From Macrotrachela quadricornifera (lineage: Eukaryota; Rotifera; Eurotatoria; Philodinida; Philodinidae): a stretch of DNA of 64,000 nucleotides. A program made the translations under genes and the position numbers. Location of the stretch: contig JAJEKB010021277.1 of NCBI GenBank assembly GCA_022393335.1, positions 926,737-990,736 on the forward strand. Reading direction: 5' to 3'. The notes under the pieces are model-generated. The model worked only from the letters and a program-made list of their open reading frames with translations. It was not told the DNA's origin and ran no database searches. This document shows positions 34,740 through 46,400 of the stretch, in pieces (position 1 is the stretch's first letter; every line of letters begins with the position of its first letter).

Positions 34740-35972
34740 ATTTCATGTATGATTTTAATTGATATTTATTATTAAAAATTGTCAATAGTCGGAATTACGA
34801 CAAAAAAATCAATCTGTTTTTTCATATGCCAGTTTTCTATCAATGAAGACGTTAATGAACTGAATATGACAGTCGAATAAACAGATTTGTGAAATATTAT
34901 GTGGAAGTATATAAGGATCACTTTGTGCCTTTCGTCTCGATTGAACAGTTGGATGAGAAGAGAGTATAAGATTCTTCAAGATGCACTGATTTGGCTTGAA
35001 AGCGTAGTTGAAGTGCCAATTTCAAGATTATTTTGCACTTCATTAATTTGATGTTATAAGACTATTACAGTTGGAAATAGTAGGGTGTACTAGAGAGCAA
35101 TACTGGGAGACAATGGTGAGAGCTTTTATATACTAATAAATAGCTTTTGAGTAGTTATACATTTGAAATTGCGTTTCACATAGATTATGTGTAATATATC
35201 CACGAATATTTCTATCCTCAGGAGTCAATGCACGGAATTGACTTTAGATTTTCCAATATCCTTGCTCAATTGATGTCTCCGATTTCAATGAAATTTTGCC
35301 AGTATGTAACCCTAAGTGAATTATGAAAACGGTAAAAATTTCAGCTTCTAAAACCTTTCCTTTGTTCAGATATTAAGTCCACAATAAAGGCATCCTCAGG
35401 TCAAAAATGACTCTAATTGATGCAGGCCATATACATTCTATATTTCGCCATTCATCAACAGTAGGGTTTTTCGTGCTGAAATTTTGTTTGTATATACTAC
35501 CATAAGTACCCTACATACTGACACACTCAAAATCATTATTGGTCGTATTCGACAGTATAGCGAGATTTCATAGGTTATAGATAACCCCTCTACCTTGTGA
35601 CCAGGCTTTTTATCGCTTATGAGCTACCTATGAGCTCCCGCCTTGGAATTAAATACTAGTGACCTATATCCATTAGTAGCAATTTTCAAAACCTAGGCCT
35701 TTTGATTTTGACCCGAACAAGTATCTCATTCATTGTATATATCGCATTTTTTTATTGTCTAAAATTGAATTTTGACATAATGAATTTTTTTTTTCATTTG
35801 TTATCTTGTATTGAACGAATGCAATAGTGTATTAGACATCATATCTTATCGATTGACCAACCAATAAGCAAAATAAATTACGCTAAAGTTAGAAAAATCA
35901 ATGAACAGATCCCAAACATTATTTTATACCATATATAATTAATTTTTTTTTCCTATTATTTTTGTTACTTAT
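34740..35972. other. Intergenic, no gene seen
   Basis: No supported ORF. The segment 35200-35700 has more balanced base composition than its surroundings and contains phrases such as TGAAATTTTGCC and AAAATTTCAGC. Similar phrases occur near 25140-25195, so both may come from one old interspersed family. Confidence 0.4.
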
Positions 35973-37030
35973 TTTAGTAAAGGAACTGTCGCTTATACCC
36001 TCCGCACGCTAAATTTCTTTCCTTTTAATTATTTTTTTGTTAGGACTGATATGAGGATGCAAGAGCACAAAATCATTCCGGGGACTTTTTTACTCTTAGC
36101 AAAAAACTCAATATTCTAGGAGAAGGATCATCATCAAGAGATATTTACTCCCTTATTATGTCAAGACCGATATCTCATCCATAGTTGCATGAATAATAAT
36201 CAAATTTTATTATGTATACAATTCAAGGTTCCCTGTAAAATAAAATTGAAATCATCTTATTCAATGACTATACTGACGACAACTGTCTATCATAAAAAAT
36301 CCTATTTTTAATACTTATTTTTCAATGAATGACAGATATTGTTTAATCTATAACTTCAGAAAGACACTCAACTAAACGTAAAATTTTTACCACAAGTGCA
36401 GCTTTATAAAATCTATCAAATAAAAGATGAAAAGCAAAAAATATGTCAATCTTTATTGGTAGGATTAAAACTTTTGACGAAACAAAGTTTATGAGGCAAA
36501 GCATATGAGAAAACCGCTAGTTTTTCAAGACTTTGGTTGTTGATAGTGGCGTTTTATGAAAAATAAATATCATATTCAGAAGCAGCATGTGAAAATACAC
36601 CAAAAACTTTAATTTTTATCGCAAAATATTTTCCATCAAAATTTGTTCCCGTAGGGGGATGCAGGAATAAATTATCACGGAAAAAAGGCTGAGGGAGAGT
36701 AGTGGAAACTTTTTGATAAAATTGTTTCATACTAAAAAATAAAGTTTGTAGTAGATTTTTGTACGCTCATTCTAAATATCGTATTTATTTCCCACCAAAA
36801 GCAATTTTTAATAACTAAAACCTCAAAATATTAACTGTTTTGGGGGGATTTTATGTGGAAATCCACTCTTTCTTAAAATATCAGTTATTTTGCTAACACT
36901 TGAAAAGTCTATCGAATAATTTCATGATCTTGTATTCTCGCATCAGTCCCAATAAAAAATATAATTAATAGGAAAGAAATCGAGCGAGGGAGGGCTATAC
37001 TCATGGGAAAAGCGCCACTTCCTTTTTTAA
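35973..37030. mobile_element. ~1.06-kb inverted-repeat element
   Basis: The arms at ~35973-36165 and ~36860-37030 are inverted. Landmarks are AAAGGAACTGTCGCTTATAC against the complement of GTATAGCCCTCCC..., ATTTCTTTCCTTTTAATTAT against its complement at ~36960-36985, GACTGATATGAGGATGCAAGA and TTAGCAAAAAACT. The arms are about 75-80% alike, so this copy is old. The interior has no ORF. It ends ~40 bp before the piggyBac element. Confidence 0.65.
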
Positions 37031-37352
37031 ACTTACTTTTGATAAACATATTTTACAAGATTTCCTCTTTAACCCATTCAACCCGATTCAGTTTTCTCAG
37101 AAAATTTGTTGAGATGTTCAGTTTTATGGACAGTTAACTCTTAATAAATACACTTAATGACCTTTTCGTTATCTTCTACCAGTTAAAAGTTCTCTTCTTT
37201 ATATCACCACATAATGAGTCATTTTTTTCTCCTGAACTGAATAATAGCTCGAATTACTTTTTCGTTCTTTTCTATATTATACAAAGTATGCACGAGAAAA
37301 AGAAGGAAATTTCCAGTTTTTTCTCCCTTATTCTTTGCCCTCTATCGTTTTG

Positions 37353-37361
37353 TATATAAAT
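37353..37361 (+). promoter_or_regulatory. TATA box of the piggyBac transposase
   Basis: TATATAAAT lies 35 nt before the transposase ATG, inside the left end of the element. Confidence 0.55.
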
Positions 37362-37387
37362 ACGACCGGAGTTTTGAAATAATTCAC

Positions 37388-39060
37388 ATGTCGTTTGAAA
37401 AAATGGATACAGAAGATAGCGCTAGCACACTCAGTGAAGTGAGTTCTCTGAATGACGATTTTGATGCAATGTATCTTGAATCTGACGATTCTAATGAAGA
37501 AAATAGTGATAATGACATGGATTCACATACTTGGAATGAAATAGAACCAGAATCCGACGCAGAATTCCTGGAGGATCATGGACTCATCGAAGAAGTAACT
37601 TCTATTTCAGAAGATAATACAATCAATCCTATCGATTGCTATCGGCATTTTATTACGGACGAAATTATTGATCTCATAGTCCGTGAAACTAATCGATACG
37701 CGCAGCAATACTTGCAAAACCATGAGATTAGTAGACGGTCAATACTTCATCAATGGAAACCAACCACTAATGAAGAGATGCTGAAGTTCTTTGGAATCAT
37801 TATCGAAATGGGGTTGGTGCAAATGCCAAAACTGAAGTACTACTGGAACAGTAGCCAGTTGTATGGTTCAGGCATCATTCGAAATGCTATGTCGAGGGAG
37901 AGATTCGAATTACACCTCAAATTTTGGCATTTTTCGAACAATGATAACAAAAATTCGAATCAAGATAGGCTTCCAAGTTGAAACCACTCTTGAATTTATT
38001 GCGAGCCAGATTTTCGTCAGTATATATACTTGGTTCGGTTGTGACTATCGACGAAACTATGATACCATGGCAAGGTAGGCTTTTCTTCAAACAATATACT
38101 CCTGGAAAAGTGCACAAATACGGCGTAAAAATCTATAAGTTAGCGGCTACCAAAGGATACACCTGGAATTTTGTTATCTATACTGGTCAACAAGATCCTA
38201 TGGCAGGTCTTGGACATGCCCAAACAGTCGTGATGAATCTATTGGATGGTCTTGACGGATGTTATCGAACCGTAGTAGCTGATAACTTCTTTACCAGTAT
38301 TCCTCTTGCAAAATGTTTGTTAGAACACGATACGTATCTTATTGGGACACTGAGAAGTAATCGTGCTGGATCAGGCAGCGAAGTTGCTCAAAAAAACCTT
38401 AGACACGGTCAAGTTTACGGACTTCAGAATAGAGAAGGCGTAAAATTGATCATGTTCAAAGACAAAAAGAACATCTTGATGATATCCACAAGACCGTCGG
38501 ATTCAGCAACTGTGGTAGACACTCGAAATGTCAATAGTAAAAATGAACGCATCATGAAGCCGCATGTTGTACTGTATTACAAATGAAGACAGAATAGGTA
38601 CTGATTTATCTCATCAGCTATCATCATATTACACGTGCCTCAGGCGATCAATAAAGTGGTACCGAAAGGTAGCATTTGAATTAATTTTTAGGACAGCACT
38701 GGTAAATAGTTATTTGTTTTACAAGGAAAACTACGCAGCAAGTAACGTGACCGTTCTACAATTTCGTGAAATTCTTGTTCGAATTTACTGCTTGGTATGC
38801 CATTCGAGAAGCTGAAACCGGGTGTGAAACAGAAACCAACTGGTCAAGTGAAGCGTAAGTTCGCTGATCACAAATTAGTGGAAAAAGAAGGATGTGGACG
38901 CGATGTTCGAAAGCGTTGTGCTGGCTGCTATGAAAGAATACGGCAACAACAATCAAGAGAAGCAAGCAATGCAGCAACAAAGAAAATAAACACTTTCTGT
39001 CCTGACTGTGATACTTTTTTTTGTCTTGATTGCTTCAATGAAAAACATCATCTTATGTAA
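37388..39060 (+). pseudogene. piggyBac transposase (DDE_Tnp_1_7), three frameshifts
   Basis: Full-length transposase spread over four overlapping ORFs (37388-37981, 37978-38586, 38564-38815, 38797-39060), with frame changes near 37975, 38575 and 38800. An acidic amino region is followed by the RNase H-like core. The three catalytic aspartates all remain: TIDETMIPW, VADNFFTSIPL and the third in RIGTDLSHQ (usually GVDxxDQ). The carboxyl cysteine-rich zinc domain is also present (RKRCAGCYERI, FCPDCDTFFCLDCFNEKHH). No internal stop other than those caused by the frame shifts is seen, so inactivation is recent. It cannot produce transposase as sequenced, unless the frameshifts are assembly errors. 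Confidence 0.93.
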
Positions 39061-39172
39061 TAAATAGTTCTAACAATAGCGAGAACGATTAGATGCCACA
39101 CTATATGCAGCCTTCCACTCGAAAACAAAGGAAAATAAACTGTTTTCTATTAAATTTGTTCTTAAGACCTAC

Positions 39173-39194
39173 CGGGTCCCACCGGTGGGACCCG
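39173..39194. repeat. 22-bp perfect palindrome at the right piggyBac end
   Basis: The 11-nt half-site CGGGTCCCACC is followed directly by its reverse complement, 14 bp inside the right terminus. Palindromic subterminal motifs of this kind in piggyBac-family elements are candidate transposase binding sites. No matching copy was seen at the left end. Confidence 0.85.
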
Positions 39195-39212
39195 TCGGGG
39201 CGAATGGGTTAA

Positions 39213-40679
39213 AGCTGATCTTCACCTTTGGGTTGTTTCTTCGGTAGTTTTCTAAGCAAATTTTAAAAAGTCTTCGATAGCCACAGCGAGTGCTCGAGAA
39301 TAACTTCAATCAATTTTTTTTCCGTTCTGTTAAACTTCATACTCCCTCGATCTTGACTACTTGATCAGTCGATTTTCCACGAGCATTCGAATTCCAGTAA
39401 GCATGCAATTCTTTTGAAGAAATTAAACAGTTGCATCTCCTTTTTGCTCATTCGGCCTATTTTCGAGTGCTCCGAATCTATCGAAATAGCGAGTACTCGA
39501 TGAAAGAACCGCATCTCAGTCTAATGTTTGATCACCCGACGTTTTCGTGTAAAAGTGAAGCCTATTAGGATTCACAAAGGTCTGCTATAAAGATTCCATC
39601 GAGAAAATTGTTGGTGCTTTGATACGACTTCTGACCATCTCAAAATCAAACTTTCACCTAATTGTCTCATAACCGTCAAACTTCTTGAGAGAAGAATCTA
39701 AGTAAATGTTTCAAAAATCTTTATAACTCTTTACGTAACTCTCTCAAATTTAGCTTTCATTTGAGATATCAATAGTTGGAAAACTCATGAATATTCACAA
39801 TTAACAATTAGCAATCGATGCAAACAAAGATGACATTATGCGGTTTCCAGAGAGATAGTATTCGTACTGCGTTCTATGATTTTTGATTATGGGCAGATTT
39901 GTGGTAACTAACTGTAATCTCGAATTTTTCCACCGGAAAAAAGGTCCAGGAAAATGCAAGGCACACATATTGTTGACCGCCGTGAAATTCTCTATCGAAT
40001 GGTGTATAAAAATTAGAAAAAATTTTTTACTTTATTTTTGCTTTGCGTGCACCTTATAAATATTATATAGGTATTATATAGAAATTTAGACATATTTATT
40101 AATAATGAAAAGAAATTGTTTAAGTATGAGTGTGTTCGTTAATATTTTATTTCCCCTCAATAATATAAATGATACATATTCAAAAATATAAATCATTAGA
40201 AAAAAAATATCTATCCATAATGTTGTTACCTTGTTATTCATTAAAAATATAAATTCAAATAAAAGTAAACGAGAATCACATCGAGACGAAAAAATAATTA
40301 AATATTCAGATTGTATCATTAGCGAACATGATTTTGCTTGAAATTAATTACCCATGCAGTGTTTTTTTCTTTATATATATGTATGAAAGTGGAGATACAT
40401 ATATTATATATCATATGCTTACTCGACAGTCATGTGATTGATAAATGTTATTTATAGAATTATTATTAATTTCATATTCATTGAGCATAATTAATGTCAT
40501 AGATAAAATATTCTCTACACAGCATGTACAATAATAAAACAAGTAAGTCAGTATGAAATATATTGATAATTAGTATAATGAAAATAACTAATGAGACAAA
40601 AAAATGAACGAAAAGTATTTCATAAAATAAAATAAGGTAAATAAAGACTGTTTTAATACTTTCATTTTATATATCTATA
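39213..40679. other. Intergenic, no gene seen
   Basis: The first ~700 bp have balanced composition with recurring GCGAGT(G/A)CTCGA motifs (39281 and 39490), perhaps an old repeat. From ~40000 the sequence is very AT-rich. The minus ORF at 40086-40319 is hydrophobic by AT content only. Confidence 0.4.
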
Positions 40680-40681
40680 TA

Positions 40682-41502
40682 CAGTAAAACCTCTATATGT
40701 GAGAACCTCTCGATAGTGAACACCTCCTTATTCTGAACACTTTCAGATCCGACGGAGAGATTTTTGCTGGAAATACACCTCTCGATTGTGAACATCTCTT
40801 TGTTCTGAACATGAACACTTCTTTTCCGGTCCCTCCAGCTATTATAACCTCTCTAATGTGAACATATCTGCATGTTTATTTTTCTTTCTCTGTTACGCAA
40901 TGCTCCACTTCTTTTCTTTTTCTGTTCAACTGTTATATATGCCTTGTACATTTGGCCTACTTTTCCTAACTAACGTCTGTTCTGCATAAGAAGGTCATTA
41001 TCTCATTTCGTCTTATTGTTGATTTTCTAAACAGACAAGGAAAACTCTACTTTTTTCCTACTTCGCCTGATTATCTCTCTCCTATATAGTTTCTGTTTAT
41101 ATAATAAACATGATCAAATATTTATTAGGAAAATGCCATTACATCATGATCTTACTTTACAACAGAAAATTGAGTTAATTAATGAATTAGAGTCAAAGTT
41201 AACTGATGTTTATATTGATTCAAAAACAAAAAAAAACAAACGACATTAGAAGATTTTTTAAACAAAACTAAGTTTTTTTCTTGCATCTATACATTTTTCT
41301 AATACAAAATATTTAAATAAAAATATATGAGTAGAAAGTATAAATAGCTCGTGCTAAACTCTAGACTAATATAGCAGCATACATTCGGGATTTTTGCTTG
41401 ATTTCTCAGCAAAACATACGTCACCTCTCGAAAGTGAACACCTCACTATAGTGAACACTTTTGAAAAGTCCCAATGGTGTTCACATTAGAGAGGTTTTAC
41501 TG
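40682..41502 (+). mobile_element. pogo/Tigger-derived element, internally deleted, TA target duplication
   Basis: An 821-bp element with inverted ends CAGTAAAACCTCT(A/C)TA(A/T)TGTGA, flanked by TA at 40680-40681 and 41503-41504. Several copies of the motif CTCT(C)GA(T/A)AGTGAACA repeat near both ends (40707, 40780, 41435), as subterminal repeats. A short ORF matching the start of a pogo transposase remains in the interior. Confidence 0.85.
41133..41249 (+). pseudogene. Amino-terminal remnant of a pogo/CENP-B-type transposase
   Basis: A 38-codon ORF starting MPLHHDLTLQQKIELINELE, which matches the opening of the CENP-B/pogo psq-type helix-turn-helix (a basic leader, then LTLxxKxEVIxELE). It ends at TAG after a Lys/Asn-rich tail. 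The rest of the DNA-binding domain and the DDE core are absent, so this is an internal-deletion derivative. Confidence 0.65.
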
Positions 41503-41504
41503 TA

Positions 41505-42061
41505 ACTGAAATAATTGTAAAGAGAATAAATATCATTAGATAAAGTATTTTATATGACTATACAGACAGTTCTTATTTCATTTTTTTTTGTAAATAATAA
41601 ATTGAATTTTTATTTGCAATTTTTATGAGTTGTTCATTCACTTCGTATATATATATAATTCATATATGTTTGTATTTAATATAAATTCTCAATAAAAAAT
41701 ATTCTCTGATGATTATTAATTCGATTAACTAAAAAAACAATCCCTAATAATGATATATAAATGTTATCCTATATTATTTGACTTAATATACAATTAGTTA
41801 ATATGTAATTGAAAAAATTTTCTCTTTTAAATAATCTTATTGATGATTCTTTTTTTTTTTCTAAAATATTTTAAGTATAGAAATCAGCTATCTAGAATAA
41901 CGATCTTCTTCTATTGTTATTAGATAAAGTATCACTAATTGCAACATTCATCAATTCTTATTATTAATTACAACAGTGACTAATTTTTGCTCTAAATAAC
42001 ATTTCATTAAAAAACTAAACGTAAATTAATATAATAACTTCTATACAAAGAGGAAAATATA
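41505..42061. other. AT-rich spacer
   Basis: Over 80% A+T, no gene or repeat recognised. Confidence 0.45.
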
Positions 42062-42523
42062 TCGTGTGTCCTGAAAGTCCCTTCCGAAAAGTTTTTTCAT
42101 ATGTCTCTACTATGACATTTGACTTTATCAGAAAATTTTCTTTTTAAATTGTAGCTGAGAATATCAAGTTTTAGTTGGCCTAAATGACGTCGCATACTAT
42201 TCTCCAAAATCCATCATCTATGATCAAAACACAAAAATTTTGGTTATTTTCTATCTCAAAAAAAAATAAAATAAAATATTTTTTTTGTGTTAGTTATCCA
42301 TATATTTTTGTCTCAAAGATTTGTTCAGAAATTTGTCAATATATATATATTTGTATTTTTATCATAGATCATGCCTTTTGAGGAGTAAAATGCAACTTCG
42401 TTTAGGTCAACTAGAACTCAATATTCTCAGTTATAGTTTAAAAAAAAGAGTTACTAATAAAATCAAATGTAATAGTACAGATATATGAAAAAACTTTTAG
42501 AAAGGAACTTTCAGAACATACGA
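42062..42523. mobile_element. 462-bp palindromic MITE, TA target duplication
   Basis: The ends TCGTGTGTCCTGAAAGTCCC and, inward from the right, TCGTATGTTCTGAAAGTTCC are flanked by TA (42060-42061 and 42524-42525). The inverted arms extend ~145 bp each and include AAAAGTTTTTTCATAT, CTGAGAATAT and TAGTTGG/GACCTAAA. The 65-codon ORF at 42184-42381 spans arm and loop and is not considered a gene. Confidence 0.82.
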
Positions 42524-42525
42524 TA

Positions 42526-43475
42526 GATAAAATTCAATTATCTTTACTTTTTCAATGAACATTTATATTGTTAATGTTATTTTATTTTTAGATTGTTTAA
42601 CTTCTTAAAGAAGATTTCTATTTATTATGATTTCATTAAATTTGCTCTCAATATATATACATAATTAGAGATAATATTATTCAAGAGAATATAACTAGAA
42701 TTTCAAATAGAATACATAAGAAATTTTATATCAAATGAAAACTTGTCAAAAATAGGGTTTATTGTTATTAAACTGAAAGGTTTATGAAAAACTTTTAACG
42801 TTGAATATAAGAAATTTTCAGATATTTTAGAGATTTTTACGGTCAAAAATTAAGATAATATTGATTCAAAAATGCGTAAAAAGATTTTTCTTAGATATTT
42901 TTTCATGATTCAATAGAACTCGTCGAAATATACAAAACTGTCTGAATTAAAAAATTTTTAACAAGATTTTTAAATTAAAACTCACTGGAAATTGTCTAAA
43001 CAACATTTCAAAAAATCCGTACTTTTCAAATTTTTTATAGGGAATAACATTGATCTTTTTTTTAATAGATAAGACAATAGAAAGTGTCCTATAGTCAAAT
43101 TAGAAAATCATTTATAGAAAGAATTAAATGAAATAAAATATAAACAATAGAATATTTTCAAATAATGAAACTTCGAAATTAAAAATAATCTTATTTTAAA
43201 CAAATATTTTTAGTTAATTAAATCAATTCTAATATTCATGAAAATTTTTTCAAATTATATTTGTATTGGAAACAATTTGAATTTCTTAAGAAATAATTTA
43301 TAAAAATAGCTCGCAAAAAATATTTTCAATTTTAGATTAAATTACTATTGATAAATGAAAATTCTATAAATAATAATAATAATATTACAGTTGAACGATT
43401 ATATACTGATCATCATTCTCATCTTAATAATAAACAATATCAAAATTACTAAGATTTTTTAATATTGATGACAAA
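42526..43475. other. Extremely AT-rich region upstream of the FG-GAP gene
   Basis: No ORF or repeat recognised. It probably contains the promoter of the FG-GAP gene, but no distinctive element stands out in this composition. Confidence 0.45.
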
Positions 43476-46400
43476 ATGAACAAATTATCAATGATTCCAA
43501 CAACTTTGTATATATATTTTTTTTATTTTTTTATTGATTTAATATATATTTAAAGAATATTTTTATTAGAGAATATTCATTTTGGTCTACACATCCAACA
43601 GCAATAATTAAAATTATATTTGCTTTATGTATAAGTATAGCGATGATTAATAGTATATTAATAGTTTATTTTACATCACCAAAAGTAACAGGTATGTTCT
43701 CATTTTTCTTTTAAATATATATATATATAATATAACTTTGAAATACATTTTAATACTAAATTCAACAGTACCAATTGATTCTTAATTCCTATATATCGTA
43801 AATATTAGTTTAATATAAAAGAAAAACTAAAACTATCATCGTCATATAGTAGTATTAGTATTCGTTTCATTCTTCCAATAGTTTGAAATTTAAATCATTA
43901 CGTTAAATTTATGGTTAAGTATAGTTTATAAAATAAATTGTGTGATTAAGAAAATTTTCGACTTAGATATATTATTTGTGACATTCAGACAAATTCTTTT
44001 TTTTTTCTCGTGAATTATGGGGTTTTTTTTTCAAAGAAGTTTTATAATAAATAGAAGAAATTGAATGAAAAATGAGTCAATTTATTACTTTAATTTAATT
44101 CTATTTAAACTTTGAAAGTTGTTGATTTATGAACATTCAATGATATTAGTAATTGATCACTTTTCTTATTTTATTTAGTTGAAAACTGTGTGTTGAAGTT
44201 CGAAAAAACGATTGAAAATCCAATTGAATATAATTATGGTCCACGAGCTGTCGCCATCGATGATTTCAATAATGATAATTGGCCCGATATGGTTGTTGCC
44301 AATTCAATCATTAACAATATAGTTGTATATATTGGATATGGTAATGGTAGTTTTGGAAATCAAACTAAATATTCTACTGGTTTAGGTTCTACTCCATATA
44401 TGGTCGCTATTGCTGATTTTAATAAAGATTATCAGTTGGATATTGCAGTTGCAAATTTTGGCACTAATAGTATTGGTATATTTTTTGGATTGGGTAATGG
44501 ATCTTTCGAGAATCCAATAGAGTTTTCAACTGCCTCATCTCGTCCAAGTTTTTTAATTGTAGCTGATTTTAATAATGATATAGTATGTGATATTGCTACT
44601 ACTAATTATGGAACTCATAGTATAAGTATATTTCATGGATATGGAAACGGAAGCTTTTCAATTCCACTTACTTATTTTATGGGCTATGATTCTTTTCCAT
44701 CTTCATTGGTTGCTGGCGATTTCAATAATGATAATTATTCTGATATTGCCATTGCCAATTATGGTACACACAATATTGGTATACTTTTTGGAAACGAAAA
44801 CGGTACTTTTCAAAACCAAATAAAGATCTTTTCAACCGGCTTTGGATCTCATCCATTGTCAATAACGGTTGGTCATTTTAATCACGATATTTTCCTTGAT
44901 ATTGCAGTCACTTATTTTGGCACGAACAATGTAGGCGTATTTCTAAATAATGGCATGAGTAGTTTTGCAAACCAAACCAACTATTCCATGGGTTTAGCAT
45001 CTCCATATTCGATTAGCGTCGGTGATTTTAACCAGGATAATCGATTGGATTTAGTCGTCACCAATCGAGGCACAAACAATATAGGTATGCTTCTTGGATA
45101 TGGAAATGGTACTTTTGAAAATTCATGGATGAATTCAACAGGATCTTTTTCTTCAATCTCAGTCGCTACAGGTGATTTGAATAAAGACAATAGACTTGAC
45201 ATTATCGTCGTTAACAATGATACTGGTGCTATAAATATTCTCCTTGGTTCTTTCGAAGGCTTTAAAAGTCCAAAAAAGTATCAAACTGGTTCTCAACCAT
45301 ATTCTATAGCTGTCGGTGATTTTAACAATGATAATAAACTGGATATAGTTGTTACCAATAATGGTAGCAATGATGTGACCATCTTTCTTGGATATGGTAG
45401 TGACTCTTTTATAAAGTGGGAGACGTATTCAACTGGCTCTTCTCCACAATCTGTAGCTGTTGGTGATTTTAACAACGACAAGCAATTGGATATCGTCGTC
45501 ACCTGTTATCTCAACAATAGTGTGAGTATTTTTCTTGGAAATGGTTATGGTTCTTTTGTAAAAGAAATCACATATTCAACTCGCTCTTCTCCAAAATCTG
45601 TAGCTGTTGGTGATTTTAACAACGACAATCGATCAGATATCGTTGTTACCAATTATGCTAACAATACAGTGAGTGTTCGTCTTGGGTATGGTAATGGCTC
45701 TTTTGCCATGGAAAAAATTTATCAAACTGACCCTGGACCATGGTCTGTAGTTGTCGGCGATGTCAACAACGACAACCATTTAGATATTATTGTGACCAAT
45801 ATTCGTAGCCGCAATGTAAGTATTCTTCTCGGATATGGTGACGGAACTTTTGCAGAGCAAACGAGCTATTTAGTTGATCGTGAGCCATACTCAATAGCTC
45901 TCGGTGATCTTAACAACGACACTCGATTAGATATTGTTGTTATCAATAGAGCTGGCTACAAATTAAGTGTTCTTCTTGGATATGGTAATGGCTCTTTTGA
46001 GAAACAAAAGACGTATGGAACTGGCACTGGTCCAACATCAGTAGCTATTGCTGATTTCAACAACGACGCCCGTCTGGATGTCGTCGTTGTTTATGCGTCT
46101 TTCAAAACTATAACTGTTTTTCTTGGAGATGGGAATGGATCTTTTCTAGATTCTGAAAATTATGATTTTCCAGCTTTTTCATATTCTGTAGCTATTGGTG
46201 ACTTCAATAACGACACTCGATTAGATATCGTTGCTCCCATGTATGATCGCAACAATGTAAGCATACTACTTCAATATAATAGTGGAGTTCTAGCAAATAA
46301 AATGAGCTATGCATCTGGTGGTGGTTCTAGTCTAAAATATATTGCCATTGGTGATATGAATAACGACACTCGATCGGATATTGTCATTGCTAATTACGGC

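Larger units (their letters stand above)
37073..39208 (+). mobile_element. piggyBac element with TTAA target duplication
   Basis: A 2136-bp element flanked by TTAA at 37069-37072 and 39209-39212. The short inverted ends read CCCATTCAACCCGA and, inward from the right, CCCATTCGCCCCGA. Just inside the right end is a 22-bp perfect palindrome (39173-39194, half-site CGGGTCCCACC). The transposase fills 37388-39060 on the plus strand but is frameshifted. Confidence 0.95.

Noticed and set aside
42184..42381. A 65-codon ORF with hydrophobic stretches
   Set aside because: It spans the arm and loop of the 462-bp MITE and has no independent support.
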